34,137 nt of DNA, from assembly GCA_001749745.1 (NCBI GenBank), contig JWTM01000139.1, positions 1 through 34,137 of the forward strand. The letters run 5' to 3'. The translations under genes and the position numbers were made by a program. Shown piece by piece: positions 8,110 through 16,347 of this stretch. The notes below the pieces were generated by a model. The model worked only from the letters and a program-made list of their open reading frames with translations. It was not told where the DNA came from and did no database searches. Numbering within the stretch: position 1 is the first letter of the stretch; every line of letters begins with the position of its first letter. Source of the DNA: Candidatus Marispirochaeta associata. Lineage in GTDB: Bacteria; Spirochaetota; Spirochaetia; JC444; Marispirochaetaceae.

Positions 8110-8914
8110 GAACGATTTCCTTTCTCAATGATGATATAACCAGAAAATGGGGATTATGAAGATCCTTTTTGTTATAGCGTAAGGGCTCGCCGGTCTCCTT
8201 ATCGAGCACCAGGGCCCCGGCCGCCCGGCAGACGGCATCGGCCGCGGCGGTATCCCACTCCATGGTGGGGGCAAAACGGGGGTAGACGTCGGCCGCGCCT
8301 TCGGCCACCAGACAAAGCTTTAAGGAACTCCCGGCGCTGATTCGCTCGACCCTTCCGCGGCACTCCTCGACGGAGGCAATATAGTCCGCGGTGGCCTGGT
8401 TCAGGTGACTGCGGGAGGCGACGACGGTAAAGGGGCGGTAGGCATTACGAGCCGGTAAGGGTACTCCGTACTCCCAGCAGTTGCCGAATGGGATACGGCC
8501 GGCTTTCGCCAGCTTGCGGGCGCCCTTCTCGGCAAAACCCATGTAGAGGGTATCGGTAACCGGCACATAGACCCAGCCGGCGAGAGGAACGCCGGCTTCG
8601 ATCAAGGCGACATTGACGGTAAACTCGCCGTTCTTCTTAATAAATTCCTTGGTACCGTCCAAGGGATCGATTAACCAGTACCGGTCAAGAAGCCTACGCT
8701 CCTCGTAGGGGATTGCGGCGCCCTCTTCTGAGAGAACAGGGTAGCTCTCCTTTAGAGCTTCAGCCAGGATGCGGTGAGATGCCGTATCCGCCTCAGTCAG
8801 GGGCGAGGCGTCATCCTTGGTGGTGACCGTAAAGTCGGTGGTATAGATCGACATGATTGCTTGGCCGGCTTCGATGACGGCCTTGGTTACTTTCTGTTTC
8901 AGTTGCTCGTTCGT
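8096..8914 (-). CDS. cysQ: 3'(2'),5'-bisphosphate nucleotidase, probable non-canonical ACG start
   Basis: CysQ removes the 3'-phosphate of PAP, the by-product of sulfotransferases, and so keeps sulfation going. Inositol-monophosphatase-fold motifs are clear: LSEEGAAIPYEER, DPLDGTKEF and EWDTAAADAV, which bind the Mg ions and phosphate. The only canonical start, ATG at 8854, has no ribosome-binding site and would cut off the first family helix. Reading upstream in frame adds 20 residues (about NEQLKQKVTKAVIEAGQAI) that fit the CysQ N-terminus. These begin at an ACG placed exactly 6 bases after AGGAGG. An in-frame TAG lies just before that site. I therefore annotate the ACG (8912-8914). An ATG-to-ACG change or a base-call error is the alternative. 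The stop of the preceding gene overlaps this ribosome-binding site. Confidence 0.88.
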   Translation of the reverse strand, partial: TNEQLKQKVTKAVIEAGQAIMSIYTTDFTVTTKDDASPLTEADTASHRILAEALKESYPVLSEEGAAIPYEERRLLDRYWLIDPLDGTKEFIKKNGEFTVNVALIEAGVPLAGWVYVPVTDTLYMGFAEKGARKLAKAGRIPFGNCWEYGVPLPARNAYRPFTVVASRSHLNQATADYIASVEECRGRVERISAGSSLKLCLVAEGAADVYPRFAPTMEWDTAAADAVCRAAGALVLDKETGEPLRYNKKDLHNPHFLVISSLRKEIVHELV

Positions 8915-8924
8915 AGTACTCCTC

Positions 8925-9239
8925 CTACACTATATTCTTCAGGCATTCTGTGCCTTTATGTGAAAGGGTCAGACAGAGATCTTGATTACCCAAGGGATTT
9001 TTCTGCCAGTTGTGTACCTTGAGTATTGATCTCCCCCGGGCAAAGCCGACGATTATGAGACCAGCAGCAGAGAGGTCGACAAGGGTCTGAAAGAAATCAT
9101 CAGGGGAGAGCTGCTGCTCTTCATAGGCCGTTTTAAGAGAGATATGGGGTTTCCCGCTAGCCTTGATCGCCTGGGAGAGGCCTTTTAAGACCAGGGTTTG
9201 GTGGATGTCCGGGCAAAAGCGATGCTTACTGGGCTTCAT
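8925..9239 (-). CDS. Small winged-helix-like protein of unknown function
   Basis: The family is not recognised. The 104-aa product looks like a winged-helix DNA-binding domain. A helical stretch, HISLKTAYEEQQLSPDDFFQ, resembles a helix-turn-helix. It is followed by TLVDLSAAGLIIVG, a polar loop and a terminal LTLSHKGTECLKN, similar to the closing strand and helix of MarR or PadR-type domains. I chose the ATG at 9239 because TAGGAG lies 6 bases upstream; the GTG one codon earlier is also possible. It overlaps the end of the GT4 gene by 14 bases, and its stop codon is part of the cysQ ribosome-binding site, so it is coupled to both. Linking a possible regulator to the switch from glycan genes to sulfate activation is inference. 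Confidence 0.68.
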   Translation of the reverse strand: MKPSKHRFCPDIHQTLVLKGLSQAIKASGKPHISLKTAYEEQQLSPDDFFQTLVDLSAAGLIIVGFARGRSILKVHNWQKNPLGNQDLCLTLSHKGTECLKNIV

Positions 9240-10713
9240 CACAAACTCCTACAAGGCATGGATCTAATTCCTGAAAGAACTCCTCAGGAACATAGTCATC
9301 CTTTAGACTGATCTGAGGGATGGGTTCGCTCCCGAGGATTATGTTGTGCATAAGAGCAGCGAGGGCTTCGGCATCCCCGGCCGGTACCAGCCAGCCGGTC
9401 TCTCCCGGAATAACAAAGTCGGTAACCCCGCCTAATTCAGAGGCGATTACCGGTTTACCGGCGGCAAGATGTTCCAGCACCGCCACGGGGGAGTTCTCGA
9501 ACCAGAGATGGGGCGCCACTCCGATGGTGTACTCATCGATAAAGTCGGTGAGCTGGGAATGATCGTAGGGAGGGTAAAACTCTACACCATCTATCTCGTC
9601 CCGCTGGAATCCGCGCACGATGAACCGGGCCCGGCGTCGAAGACTCGCGGGAAGCAATCGCACCGCCTCGATAAAGATATGCCCCCCTTTATGAGGGGCG
9701 GCAGTACCGTGGAAAGCGAAGCAGAGTTGCTTCGCCGTACTCCCGGTCATGCATCGCGCCGCCTCGCGCAGCTCCTGGAGATGGGGGAGCCGGATTCTAA
9801 TCTGCTGCACTGTATTAACCGGCAACTGAAACCGGCGCAAGTAACCAATGATAAAACTCGAGGGAGCATAGACTGCTTCGGCATGCGTAAGCACCGAATG
9901 CATTACCTGCTCCCGGGGGTTCTCTTTAGAGGTTGCACTCGACTGATCCAAAAAAACCCGGTTTGCATTGGGTAGCGTTATGCGCGGCAGAGACGATTGG
10001 TGTATGGTGGCCCTATTCAGTCTGCGTCGATACTCACCCAGCCAGAGTAGGAGCCGGTTCACCAGCTGCAGTGCTGTCGATTGGCTCTGATAGACGGCGG
10101 AGCGCAGCCGAAAGCGCAGATCTGATTGAGGCGTTCCGCACGTGCGACAGCGCCTTCCATCGTCATTGTTTAAGCAAAGTTCCCGCCCCTGGTACAGCAG
10201 GCTGACTCGGGGGCAGACGGTGTAGTGGTCGTGCAGGAAGAGTGAGTAGGGAATACCGGCCTTCGCCAAGGCTTCAAAGAGCGGCAGGGAGTGGCCCTCC
10301 AGGGAGTGGATGAATACCGCGCCTACGTCTTCCTCCTGCAACCAGCGAATGATCATTCGGTTCTGATCCGCATCAACAGACTCAGTTTCACGACCCAACT
10401 GGTAGAGGGCCGGGGCGTGAACAAGGCTGTTTTCCAGCACGGCATGGAGGTATAGTTCGTTCCGCTTAATATGGATTTTGGGGCCATAGTTCCAGATAGA
10501 GTAGTGCACGCCGCTCTGCAGGTAGAGCACCCGGTGGCCCTGAGCTTGAAGGTGCTCAATATGGAGTCGGGCAATGGCGTTATAGCCGCCGCCTTCGTGT
10601 GCTCTCTTCTCCGGATCGGCCCAGCCGAAGATAGCTACAGCTTTCTGATGATAGATCTTAATTTTAAGAGTCCCCAATAAACGGATAATATTTTCACTTG
10701 TTCGCAAAGACAA
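9226..10713 (-). CDS. GT4-family glycosyltransferase
   Basis: A GT-B-fold retaining glycosyltransferase, presumably adding a sugar to the polysaccharide at the cytoplasmic face. The N-terminal half has the acceptor-side loop GWADPEKRAHEGGGYNAIARL and a Cys-bearing segment (CPRV, then CLNN, then CRTC) often seen in this branch. The C-terminal half has FHGTAAPHKGGHIFIEAV and the sugar-nucleotide site ENSPVAVLEHLAAGKPVIASELGG with its Glu-X7-Glu motif. The start is uncertain: the frame opens with TTG at 10713 and no good ribosome-binding site, and no ATG lies near the expected N-terminus. The change from AT-rich to GC-rich DNA falls at the 5' end, so the native leader may have been replaced. Donor and acceptor cannot be predicted. 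Confidence 0.9.
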   Translation of the reverse strand: MSLRTSENIIRLLGTLKIKIYHQKAVAIFGWADPEKRAHEGGGYNAIARLHIEHLQAQGHRVLYLQSGVHYSIWNYGPKIHIKRNELYLHAVLENSLVHAPALYQLGRETESVDADQNRMIIRWLQEEDVGAVFIHSLEGHSLPLFEALAKAGIPYSLFLHDHYTVCPRVSLLYQGRELCLNNDDGRRCRTCGTPQSDLRFRLRSAVYQSQSTALQLVNRLLLWLGEYRRRLNRATIHQSSLPRITLPNANRVFLDQSSATSKENPREQVMHSVLTHAEAVYAPSSFIIGYLRRFQLPVNTVQQIRIRLPHLQELREAARCMTGSTAKQLCFAFHGTAAPHKGGHIFIEAVRLLPASLRRRARFIVRGFQRDEIDGVEFYPPYDHSQLTDFIDEYTIGVAPHLWFENSPVAVLEHLAAGKPVIASELGGVTDFVIPGETGWLVPAGDAEALAALMHNIILGSEPIPQISLKDDYVPEEFFQELDPCLVGVCDEAQ

Positions 10714-11017
10714 GCATTCGCAGCAATTGTATTTTAGTTAAACTGTGTTACATCAAATCTATGACATCGAAACGTGATATACAAGATAATTCTTATTATA
10801 CATTATCTAATTTAGCTATAAGCTTTACATTGAACTGTCTCCAGTCATTAGTCGAATTTGGACCCAAACAACCTAAATATATTACAAGTTCTTTTAGCGA
10901 AACAACACAGAACTGTATCTAGTTCTTTTGAATTACTTGAAACTGGATTAGGTATAAAGAAATTATATACTAAAAAGATAATTTCCATGTAAAATACCTC
11001 AGAGAGATAAACAATTT
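10714..11017. other. AT-rich intergenic gap, no gene seen
   Basis: This 304-bp gap separates the repeat-only protein gene from the GT4 gene in an otherwise tightly packed minus-strand cluster. It is strongly AT-rich and contains only short chance frames. A TACAAT word near 10725-10730 on the minus strand could be a -10 box for the GT4 gene, but I see no matching -35 at standard spacing. It marks the right-to-left end of the AT-rich block. Confidence 0.5.
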
Positions 11018-11800
11018 TCAATCTTTTGCATAATATTTCCAGAAAAAATTCGCACAGGGCGCTCGCCCCTCTTTTAGACCGTTAAAATAATAATGTGTAG
11101 CAGCATCTTGCCCAGAGTCCTTCACATCTTGATTCGCTTCAAGATAATATTCTACATCAAACACGCAGCCATCTCTTATAATCTTAATATTTTCTGCATC
11201 TTGTGTTGAAAAACGTCCTTCATCTCTACCGTACAAGAGGTAATGAATCAAGGGGTTTAAACCCTTATTTTTAACATCTGGATACCTATTAAGATAATAT
11301 TCCGAATCAAATCCTACACTACACTTTCTTCCTTCAAATCCTCCCCATCTATAGTAATGGCTAATTGCAAAGTCTCTATCATGCCCAAGATCAGGATAGG
11401 TATTCAAATAGAAGTCAACATCGAAAAGTTCTGACTTCTTTATTATGTCTTCATACTCTGCATCTAAACTTGGATAACGACCTTCACTTCTTCCCCATTT
11501 AACATAATGATAGAAAGGATTCATTCCTATCTCAGAAATATCTGGATTAGCCGAAAGATAATAGTTCGTATTAAAGTAGCCACTGGGATTACGACCTTCC
11601 TTCCATCCATATTCATAATAATGCCACATAGCAGAAAGGTTGTGCCTTAGCACATCCCCATACACTCCATAATACCATGCAGCATCAAATGAACTACGAG
11701 TCTTTATTAAATACACATACTTCACGAAATGCGCAAACTGTTGCACATCCGGGAAGTAGAATATGATAATATTTATTATTCGCTTTATTCTTTTCTTCAT
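11018..11800 (-). CDS. Protein built of five F-D-x-x-Y-Y-L / E-G-R repeats
   Basis: After a basic, partly hydrophobic N-terminus the 260-aa protein is almost entirely tandem repeats of 38-40 residues. The pattern is F-D-X-X-Y-Y-L-X-X-(Y/N)-P-D-(V/I)-X5-(N/D)-P-X-X-H-Y-X3-G-X-X-E-G-R-X-P. Five full copies begin at about residues 38, 76, 125, 163 and 212, and a sixth is cut short at FFWKYYAKD. This repeat is known from glycosyltransferases and polysaccharide proteins, where its function is not established. No catalytic domain is present. The stop of the upstream 1309-aa glycosyltransferase overlaps this start by 4 bases. That protein ends in three copies of the same repeat, so the two probably work together, perhaps as a glycan-binding or docking partner. 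Confidence 0.8.
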   Translation of the reverse strand: MKKRIKRIINIIIFYFPDVQQFAHFVKYVYLIKTRSSFDAAWYYGVYGDVLRHNLSAMWHYYEYGWKEGRNPSGYFNTNYYLSANPDISEIGMNPFYHYVKWGRSEGRYPSLDAEYEDIIKKSELFDVDFYLNTYPDLGHDRDFAISHYYRWGGFEGRKCSVGFDSEYYLNRYPDVKNKGLNPLIHYLLYGRDEGRFSTQDAENIKIIRDGCVFDVEYYLEANQDVKDSGQDAATHYYFNGLKEGRAPCANFFWKYYAKD

Positions 11801-14800
11801 CTTTCTTTTCCCAAAAGGTAGTCATTTTGCATATATATTCCGAATTTCAAATAGTGCAATAGAGGATTCATATTATTGTCTTTTACCTCAGGATGAGAAT
11901 GAACATAGCCTATAGTACTGAAATCAGGACATGGATCGTAATTCTCGTGATAAAACATAATGAAGTGATACAAAGGATTATAGCCGGCTTCTTTTACTTC
12001 TGGATATCTCTGCAAGTACCATTCTCCATCAAAAAGTGGATTTGGTGCTTTAGTAGGATGATTAAGTACATAGTCGATCAAAGGATCAATTTCTGGATTT
12101 CTTATGAATTGCTCCAAATAGTAATTATTGTAGAATAAACCAGACCGTCGTATTGCCACTATTTCATTCCTTTTCTCACTTGACACTGGGACTCTACTAT
12201 TTTCTAATATCAAGTTCAAATCAACACTATTCCTACAACGCTTATAAGAGAAATTGTTAATTTGTACTGCTTTTATACTTTTTTCTTCATTTAATATTCC
12301 ATGGACCATATTAATCATACATTTCTGCATCTCCGGAAAAACCATTGGAGATCTCTCATTATTTTTATACCATTCATTTTGACTTACTACATTTTTATAT
12401 AATTTCAAGTATCTATCCGCCTGAACATGCAATGAGAACTCTTTTTCTGAATATTCACGACATGAACTCGATAAATCGCTATCACATAGCTTGATAATCG
12501 AGTTAGCCAAATCATTACAGCTCCCCCTCTCTGCCAAACTACCAGTAACTCCATCTATTACGGCATCACCTATACCGCCAGAATTAAATGCTGCCACGGG
12601 AGTTCCACATGAAATTGACTCAAGAATGATATTTGGTAAATTGTCTTCTAATGAAGGTAAAACAGTAATGTCCGCCGCACTATAACCTAATGCTAAAGTA
12701 CTGGGATCATCTATATGCCCTAGCGAACTATACGAGAAGCCAAGTGATGACAACTCTTTGCTTTCATGGCCAAATGTTAAAATGTGAAAATCCAAACCTT
12801 TGTTTTTTAGTATTTTTGAAGTCTCAACAAGTTCATTGAACCCCTTTCGTCGCTCTCCATGGCTATGACAAGAGAAAAGCAAAGTTGGTTTTGATAATGG
12901 TATATTAAACCTACTCTTAGCCAAGGCCTTCTCTGTCGGGACAAACACATCAGTGTCCAAGGAATTGGGAATCACTTCAATTTGATTATCTTTAAACACC
13001 TTGCTGTTTCTTGCACACTTAGCTAACCACCTACTAGGAGTCACAACTATTATATTTTTTGACCAGTATCGTTCCTTAGCGGCTAGTATTTTAGCAGGAT
13101 ACTCATTATAAGTATTTATAAGTTGCGGACAATCAAAACATCCTGTTTTATACCTACCGCATCCATGATCATAATGACATCCTCCCGTAAATGGATTCAT
13201 ATCATGCATCGTCCAAACAATTGGCTTACCTATATTCGAAAGATCTGCAATAGCTTCATTACTTAATATTCTCTGTATCCAATGGAGATTAATAACATCA
13301 AAACCTTTTATCAATTCTAACTGATCGTTTGACAATCCAGCATACGAGGTTGAAAAAGCAGTACCTTCTCCTTTCATGTTATCGTCAGAGACTAAGTTTT
13401 GCATTAATTCAAACATTGAGATTTGATCTTTTTCCAAATCGACTCGATGAAAAGAAGGACAATCTTTAGCAGTAAGCCCAACCACTTTCGAATCAATAGC
13501 CTTTCTCCTTAGCCCTTCATGAAGCCGCACCGCTGCGATTCCTGCACCACCCTGCACATATGTAAGCACTTGGCAAACTTTTATGTCAATATTTTCATAT
13601 CTTTTTGTCGGCCCCGAAGAACCAGTGATTTTATCCAAAACCTTCTTTTCAAGAATATCCACGTTATTCTTCACCCTATACTGCTTTGACAGCTTAATCG
13701 ATTCTTTTCCATATTCTCTTCTCTTAATAGCATCACCTATCAAGTTGCTAATTGCATTGGCCAAAGATTGAACATCGTCTATTCTGCTGACCAAAAAACC
13801 ATTTTTTTTATTCTTAATTATTTTATTTACACCTTCACAATCAGAAAACCCTATCACTGGCAACCCATTAGCCATCGCCTCGACTAAGGTCAATCCAAAT
13901 CCCTCGAAAATCGATGGAATAACATAAATATCAGCAGTCTTATATACTTCTTCAATATTTCTCCGAACACCGAGAAATATGTTTTCTGGATTCAAACCTA
14001 GAGTTTCAGTATAAGTGGCGAGATCATTCTTAAGTGGGCCTTCTCCATATATATGTAAAGACCAATCAGGATACTTCTTTTTAACTTCATTAAAGGCGCT
14101 CAGTAACGTTCTATGGTCTTTCTGTTCTGATAATCTTCCTACAGAAAGTATTACTTTCTTTTCTACACTCAGATCACATATCTCGTTAGTATCTATACTT
14201 ATAAAATTCGGTAGAACTATTGTCTTTTTTCTATATTCGATTGGCATTTGTTTAACAAAGCCATCAAAAATTACACTTATTGCGGTAGCTTTTTCAAGCG
14301 CTACAAGTCTTAAATAACGCTCCATATCCGAGTTAGCTGGGTATAGTGGAGAGTAAAATTTAAATGATGGCGCATTGTGCAAGGCAGCTATATGTACTGT
14401 ATTTGTCTTTGGACTTTCGGAGAAAAGTACATATGGATAAGAAGAAGGCATATGAGAAATAACACAATCAAAATCATGCTTCTTTAAGAATCCATTGATT
14501 ACTTGTATTCTCCATAAATTTCCCTGATCTAGCCACTCTTGAAAATCCTTTTCTATAGGAATATAGTTCAAATCATCAAATTTTCTAGCGTAGATATCAT
14601 TAAACCTTAAAACTAAGTTTTTACCTTCTTCATAATACTCTTTATTATATGGGTGGATTGCCAGATCAATATATGGGATATCTTCATCAAGAGAGTAATA
14701 AGCGCCCCCAGCTAAACCGTGACAACAGACAACTGTTACAGCATGCCCTCTTCTATGCAACTCATTTGCCTGCTCAATAGCAATCCGCTCAGCCCCGCCG

Positions 14801-15726
14801 GTAACATTAGTTAGAAAAGACACGAAGACTGCAATTCGCTTTTTAGCTTTATCTTTTTTTTCCATTGGAAGAATCTTACCTTTGATTCCATTCCGCAGGT
14901 TGTTAAGGGTCAAAAACAAAGACTTTCTATATCTCTCCGAACGATAATAACTATCTTTAAGCAGTTCATTAATCTTTTCTTGGGATATATCCGATCCATG
15001 CCAGTTCTTATAAAACTTGAGTGAGTAGAGATCATCTATCAAGGTAGATGGTAAACTACCAAACTGCTTTTCAAGTAAATAATAGTTCTCATTTCTCTCA
15101 TTCTCTTCTGAGAAGGAAGCTCCTCCCATACGCATTACCAGGATGTTTTTCTTTAGCGGCATGGCCTTAAAGCCTGCATCAAAGGCAGACATTACCCAGT
15201 TATAGTCCGCAGCGACCTTTAGTGATGTGTCAAATCCACCCAATTCGTCATAGCATTTACGATGCGCGAATATGGTTTCGTGACCGCCGGGGATCCCCTG
15301 TATCAACATTGACTCATCCCAGCTTCTTCCCTCATCAGCGAGTACTGCATACCCATCATCACGCATATATATAAAACCTGCATACGATAGATCCAGATCA
15401 TTATCAACAATGTTATTCATGGAGGCACTGATAGCACCTTGGAGATAGAAATCATCTGAATTCAGAAAGGCAATATAGTCTCCAGTTGCCAGCTTCAACC
15501 CTTTGTTCATGGCATCGTATAATCCATCGTCTGGTTCACTGACCAAAATATCAATATCATCTCCATATTCCTGAAGTACTTCCAACGTACCATCAGTTGA
15601 TCCTCCGTCTATGACAATATACTCTATGTCGCAGTAGTCCTGTAAAAGAACAGAGTCAATACATTGATGAATCGTATTTACATTGTTGAATACAACTGTA
15701 ATAATAGAGACTATTCCTTTGCCCAT
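11797..15726 (-). CDS. Three-domain glycosyltransferase GT2-GT4-GT4 with C-terminal repeats
   Basis: This very large 1309-aa enzyme carries three glycosyltransferase domains. Residues 5-230 are GT-A/GT2, with IDGGSTDGT (40-47) and the metal-binding NSDD (89-92). Residues 297-690 are a first GT4 domain, with a GGAER loop (310-314) and EGFGLTLVEAMANGLPV. Residues 715-1115 are a second GT4 domain, with a C-X5-C-X6-C-X2-C cluster (Cys850, 856, 863, 866) and EDNLPNIILESISCGTPV. Residues 1198-1300 hold three copies of the repeat that makes up the neighbouring protein. I chose the ATG at 15726, preceded by AAAGG, because GT2 enzymes normally begin right at this strand. An ATG 42 bases upstream is less likely. 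It may add several sugars in sequence. It lies wholly in the AT-rich block. Confidence 0.92.
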   Translation of the reverse strand: MGKGIVSIITVVFNNVNTIHQCIDSVLLQDYCDIEYIVIDGGSTDGTLEVLQEYGDDIDILVSEPDDGLYDAMNKGLKLATGDYIAFLNSDDFYLQGAISASMNNIVDNDLDLSYAGFIYMRDDGYAVLADEGRSWDESMLIQGIPGGHETIFAHRKCYDELGGFDTSLKVAADYNWVMSAFDAGFKAMPLKKNILVMRMGGASFSEENERNENYYLLEKQFGSLPSTLIDDLYSLKFYKNWHGSDISQEKINELLKDSYYRSERYRKSLFLTLNNLRNGIKGKILPMEKKDKAKKRIAVFVSFLTNVTGGAERIAIEQANELHRRGHAVTVVCCHGLAGGAYYSLDEDIPYIDLAIHPYNKEYYEEGKNLVLRFNDIYARKFDDLNYIPIEKDFQEWLDQGNLWRIQVINGFLKKHDFDCVISHMPSSYPYVLFSESPKTNTVHIAALHNAPSFKFYSPLYPANSDMERYLRLVALEKATAISVIFDGFVKQMPIEYRKKTIVLPNFISIDTNEICDLSVEKKVILSVGRLSEQKDHRTLLSAFNEVKKKYPDWSLHIYGEGPLKNDLATYTETLGLNPENIFLGVRRNIEEVYKTADIYVIPSIFEGFGLTLVEAMANGLPVIGFSDCEGVNKIIKNKKNGFLVSRIDDVQSLANAISNLIGDAIKRREYGKESIKLSKQYRVKNNVDILEKKVLDKITGSSGPTKRYENIDIKVCQVLTYVQGGAGIAAVRLHEGLRRKAIDSKVVGLTAKDCPSFHRVDLEKDQISMFELMQNLVSDDNMKGEGTAFSTSYAGLSNDQLELIKGFDVINLHWIQRILSNEAIADLSNIGKPIVWTMHDMNPFTGGCHYDHGCGRYKTGCFDCPQLINTYNEYPAKILAAKERYWSKNIIVVTPSRWLAKCARNSKVFKDNQIEVIPNSLDTDVFVPTEKALAKSRFNIPLSKPTLLFSCHSHGERRKGFNELVETSKILKNKGLDFHILTFGHESKELSSLGFSYSSLGHIDDPSTLALGYSAADITVLPSLEDNLPNIILESISCGTPVAAFNSGGIGDAVIDGVTGSLAERGSCNDLANSIIKLCDSDLSSSCREYSEKEFSLHVQADRYLKLYKNVVSQNEWYKNNERSPMVFPEMQKCMINMVHGILNEEKSIKAVQINNFSYKRCRNSVDLNLILENSRVPVSSEKRNEIVAIRRSGLFYNNYYLEQFIRNPEIDPLIDYVLNHPTKAPNPLFDGEWYLQRYPEVKEAGYNPLYHFIMFYHENYDPCPDFSTIGYVHSHPEVKDNNMNPLLHYLKFGIYMQNDYLLGKER
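11827..12135 (-). repeat. Three Y-Y-L / N-P-L-x-H-Y protein repeats at the C-terminus
   Basis: Residues 1198-1300 of the three-domain glycosyltransferase contain three diverged copies of the repeat found five times in the next gene: YNNYYLEQF..., FDGEWYLQRYPEVKEAGYNP and a last copy with HPEVKDNNMNPLLHYLKFG. The E-G-R end of the unit is lost in all three. Confidence 0.75.
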
Positions 15727-16347
15727 ATATTTAATCCTTTCTGAACCTGTTCTTTGCAATTCATTCATTAATCTCAGACAGTAAATCCACTGATTGTCTT
15801 TTTCGGAAATTACTAATCACATTAGCACCAATCCGAGCTTCATCGCGAGAGGACTCATTTCAAATTTGATATTACAGATATTGTTTTGCCGTATCTTCTC
15901 AAAATCTTCCAGGCCGATGATAAAAGTTCTTTCTTTGATTTATGATGCGCTGATGGTTATACAATAAAGGACCAACCAGTGCCTCCATTTCTCTTCGGTA
16001 GATTCATCTGCAAAGAACTCTACAAATATCTCACCAAGACACATTTTTCTCCCCCTGAAATCAGCGCCCTCGTTCATTGAAATGCTTACCTCAGTGATGA
16101 TTTTTTTCGCTATCCATGAAAAGCGCAAAGTCGTTTTCGCAATACGTTTGTCCCTTTCAAAGCGTAAATACTATAGATCATTTTTACCTTCTAACCGCTC
16201 TCTCTATGGAGACTTATCCGACAGGTCTTATCTTTGTATGTATCTATCAACCATGACAGAAGGCCCGATCTCACTTAAAGTTAAATCTTTTTTATCTTAT
16301 ATAGATAGCAGCATGCAATCTCGATGTAATATTCAACATTCTTACGA
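15727..16347. other. AT-rich gap of about 620 bp without a convincing gene
   Basis: This stretch lies between a sulfotransferase and the 1309-aa glycosyltransferase. It holds one minus-strand open frame at 15940-16128 (62 codons from a TTG, with an internal ATG preceded by AGGGGGAG). Its product (for example the stretch ADESTEEKWRHWLV) I do not recognise. A decayed gene or mobile-element remnant would explain the size of the gap, but I see no terminal repeats or transposase motif. Confidence 0.4.

Noticed and set aside
10698..10922. 74-codon plus-strand frame in the AT-rich gap
   Set aside because: No ribosome-binding site or motif, and opposite in direction to all neighbours.
15940..16128. 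62-codon minus-strand frame in the gap before the large glycosyltransferase
   Set aside because: The product is not recognised, and base composition and length do not favour coding. An internal ATG with a good AGGGGGAG site leaves some doubt, so it is noted but not called.
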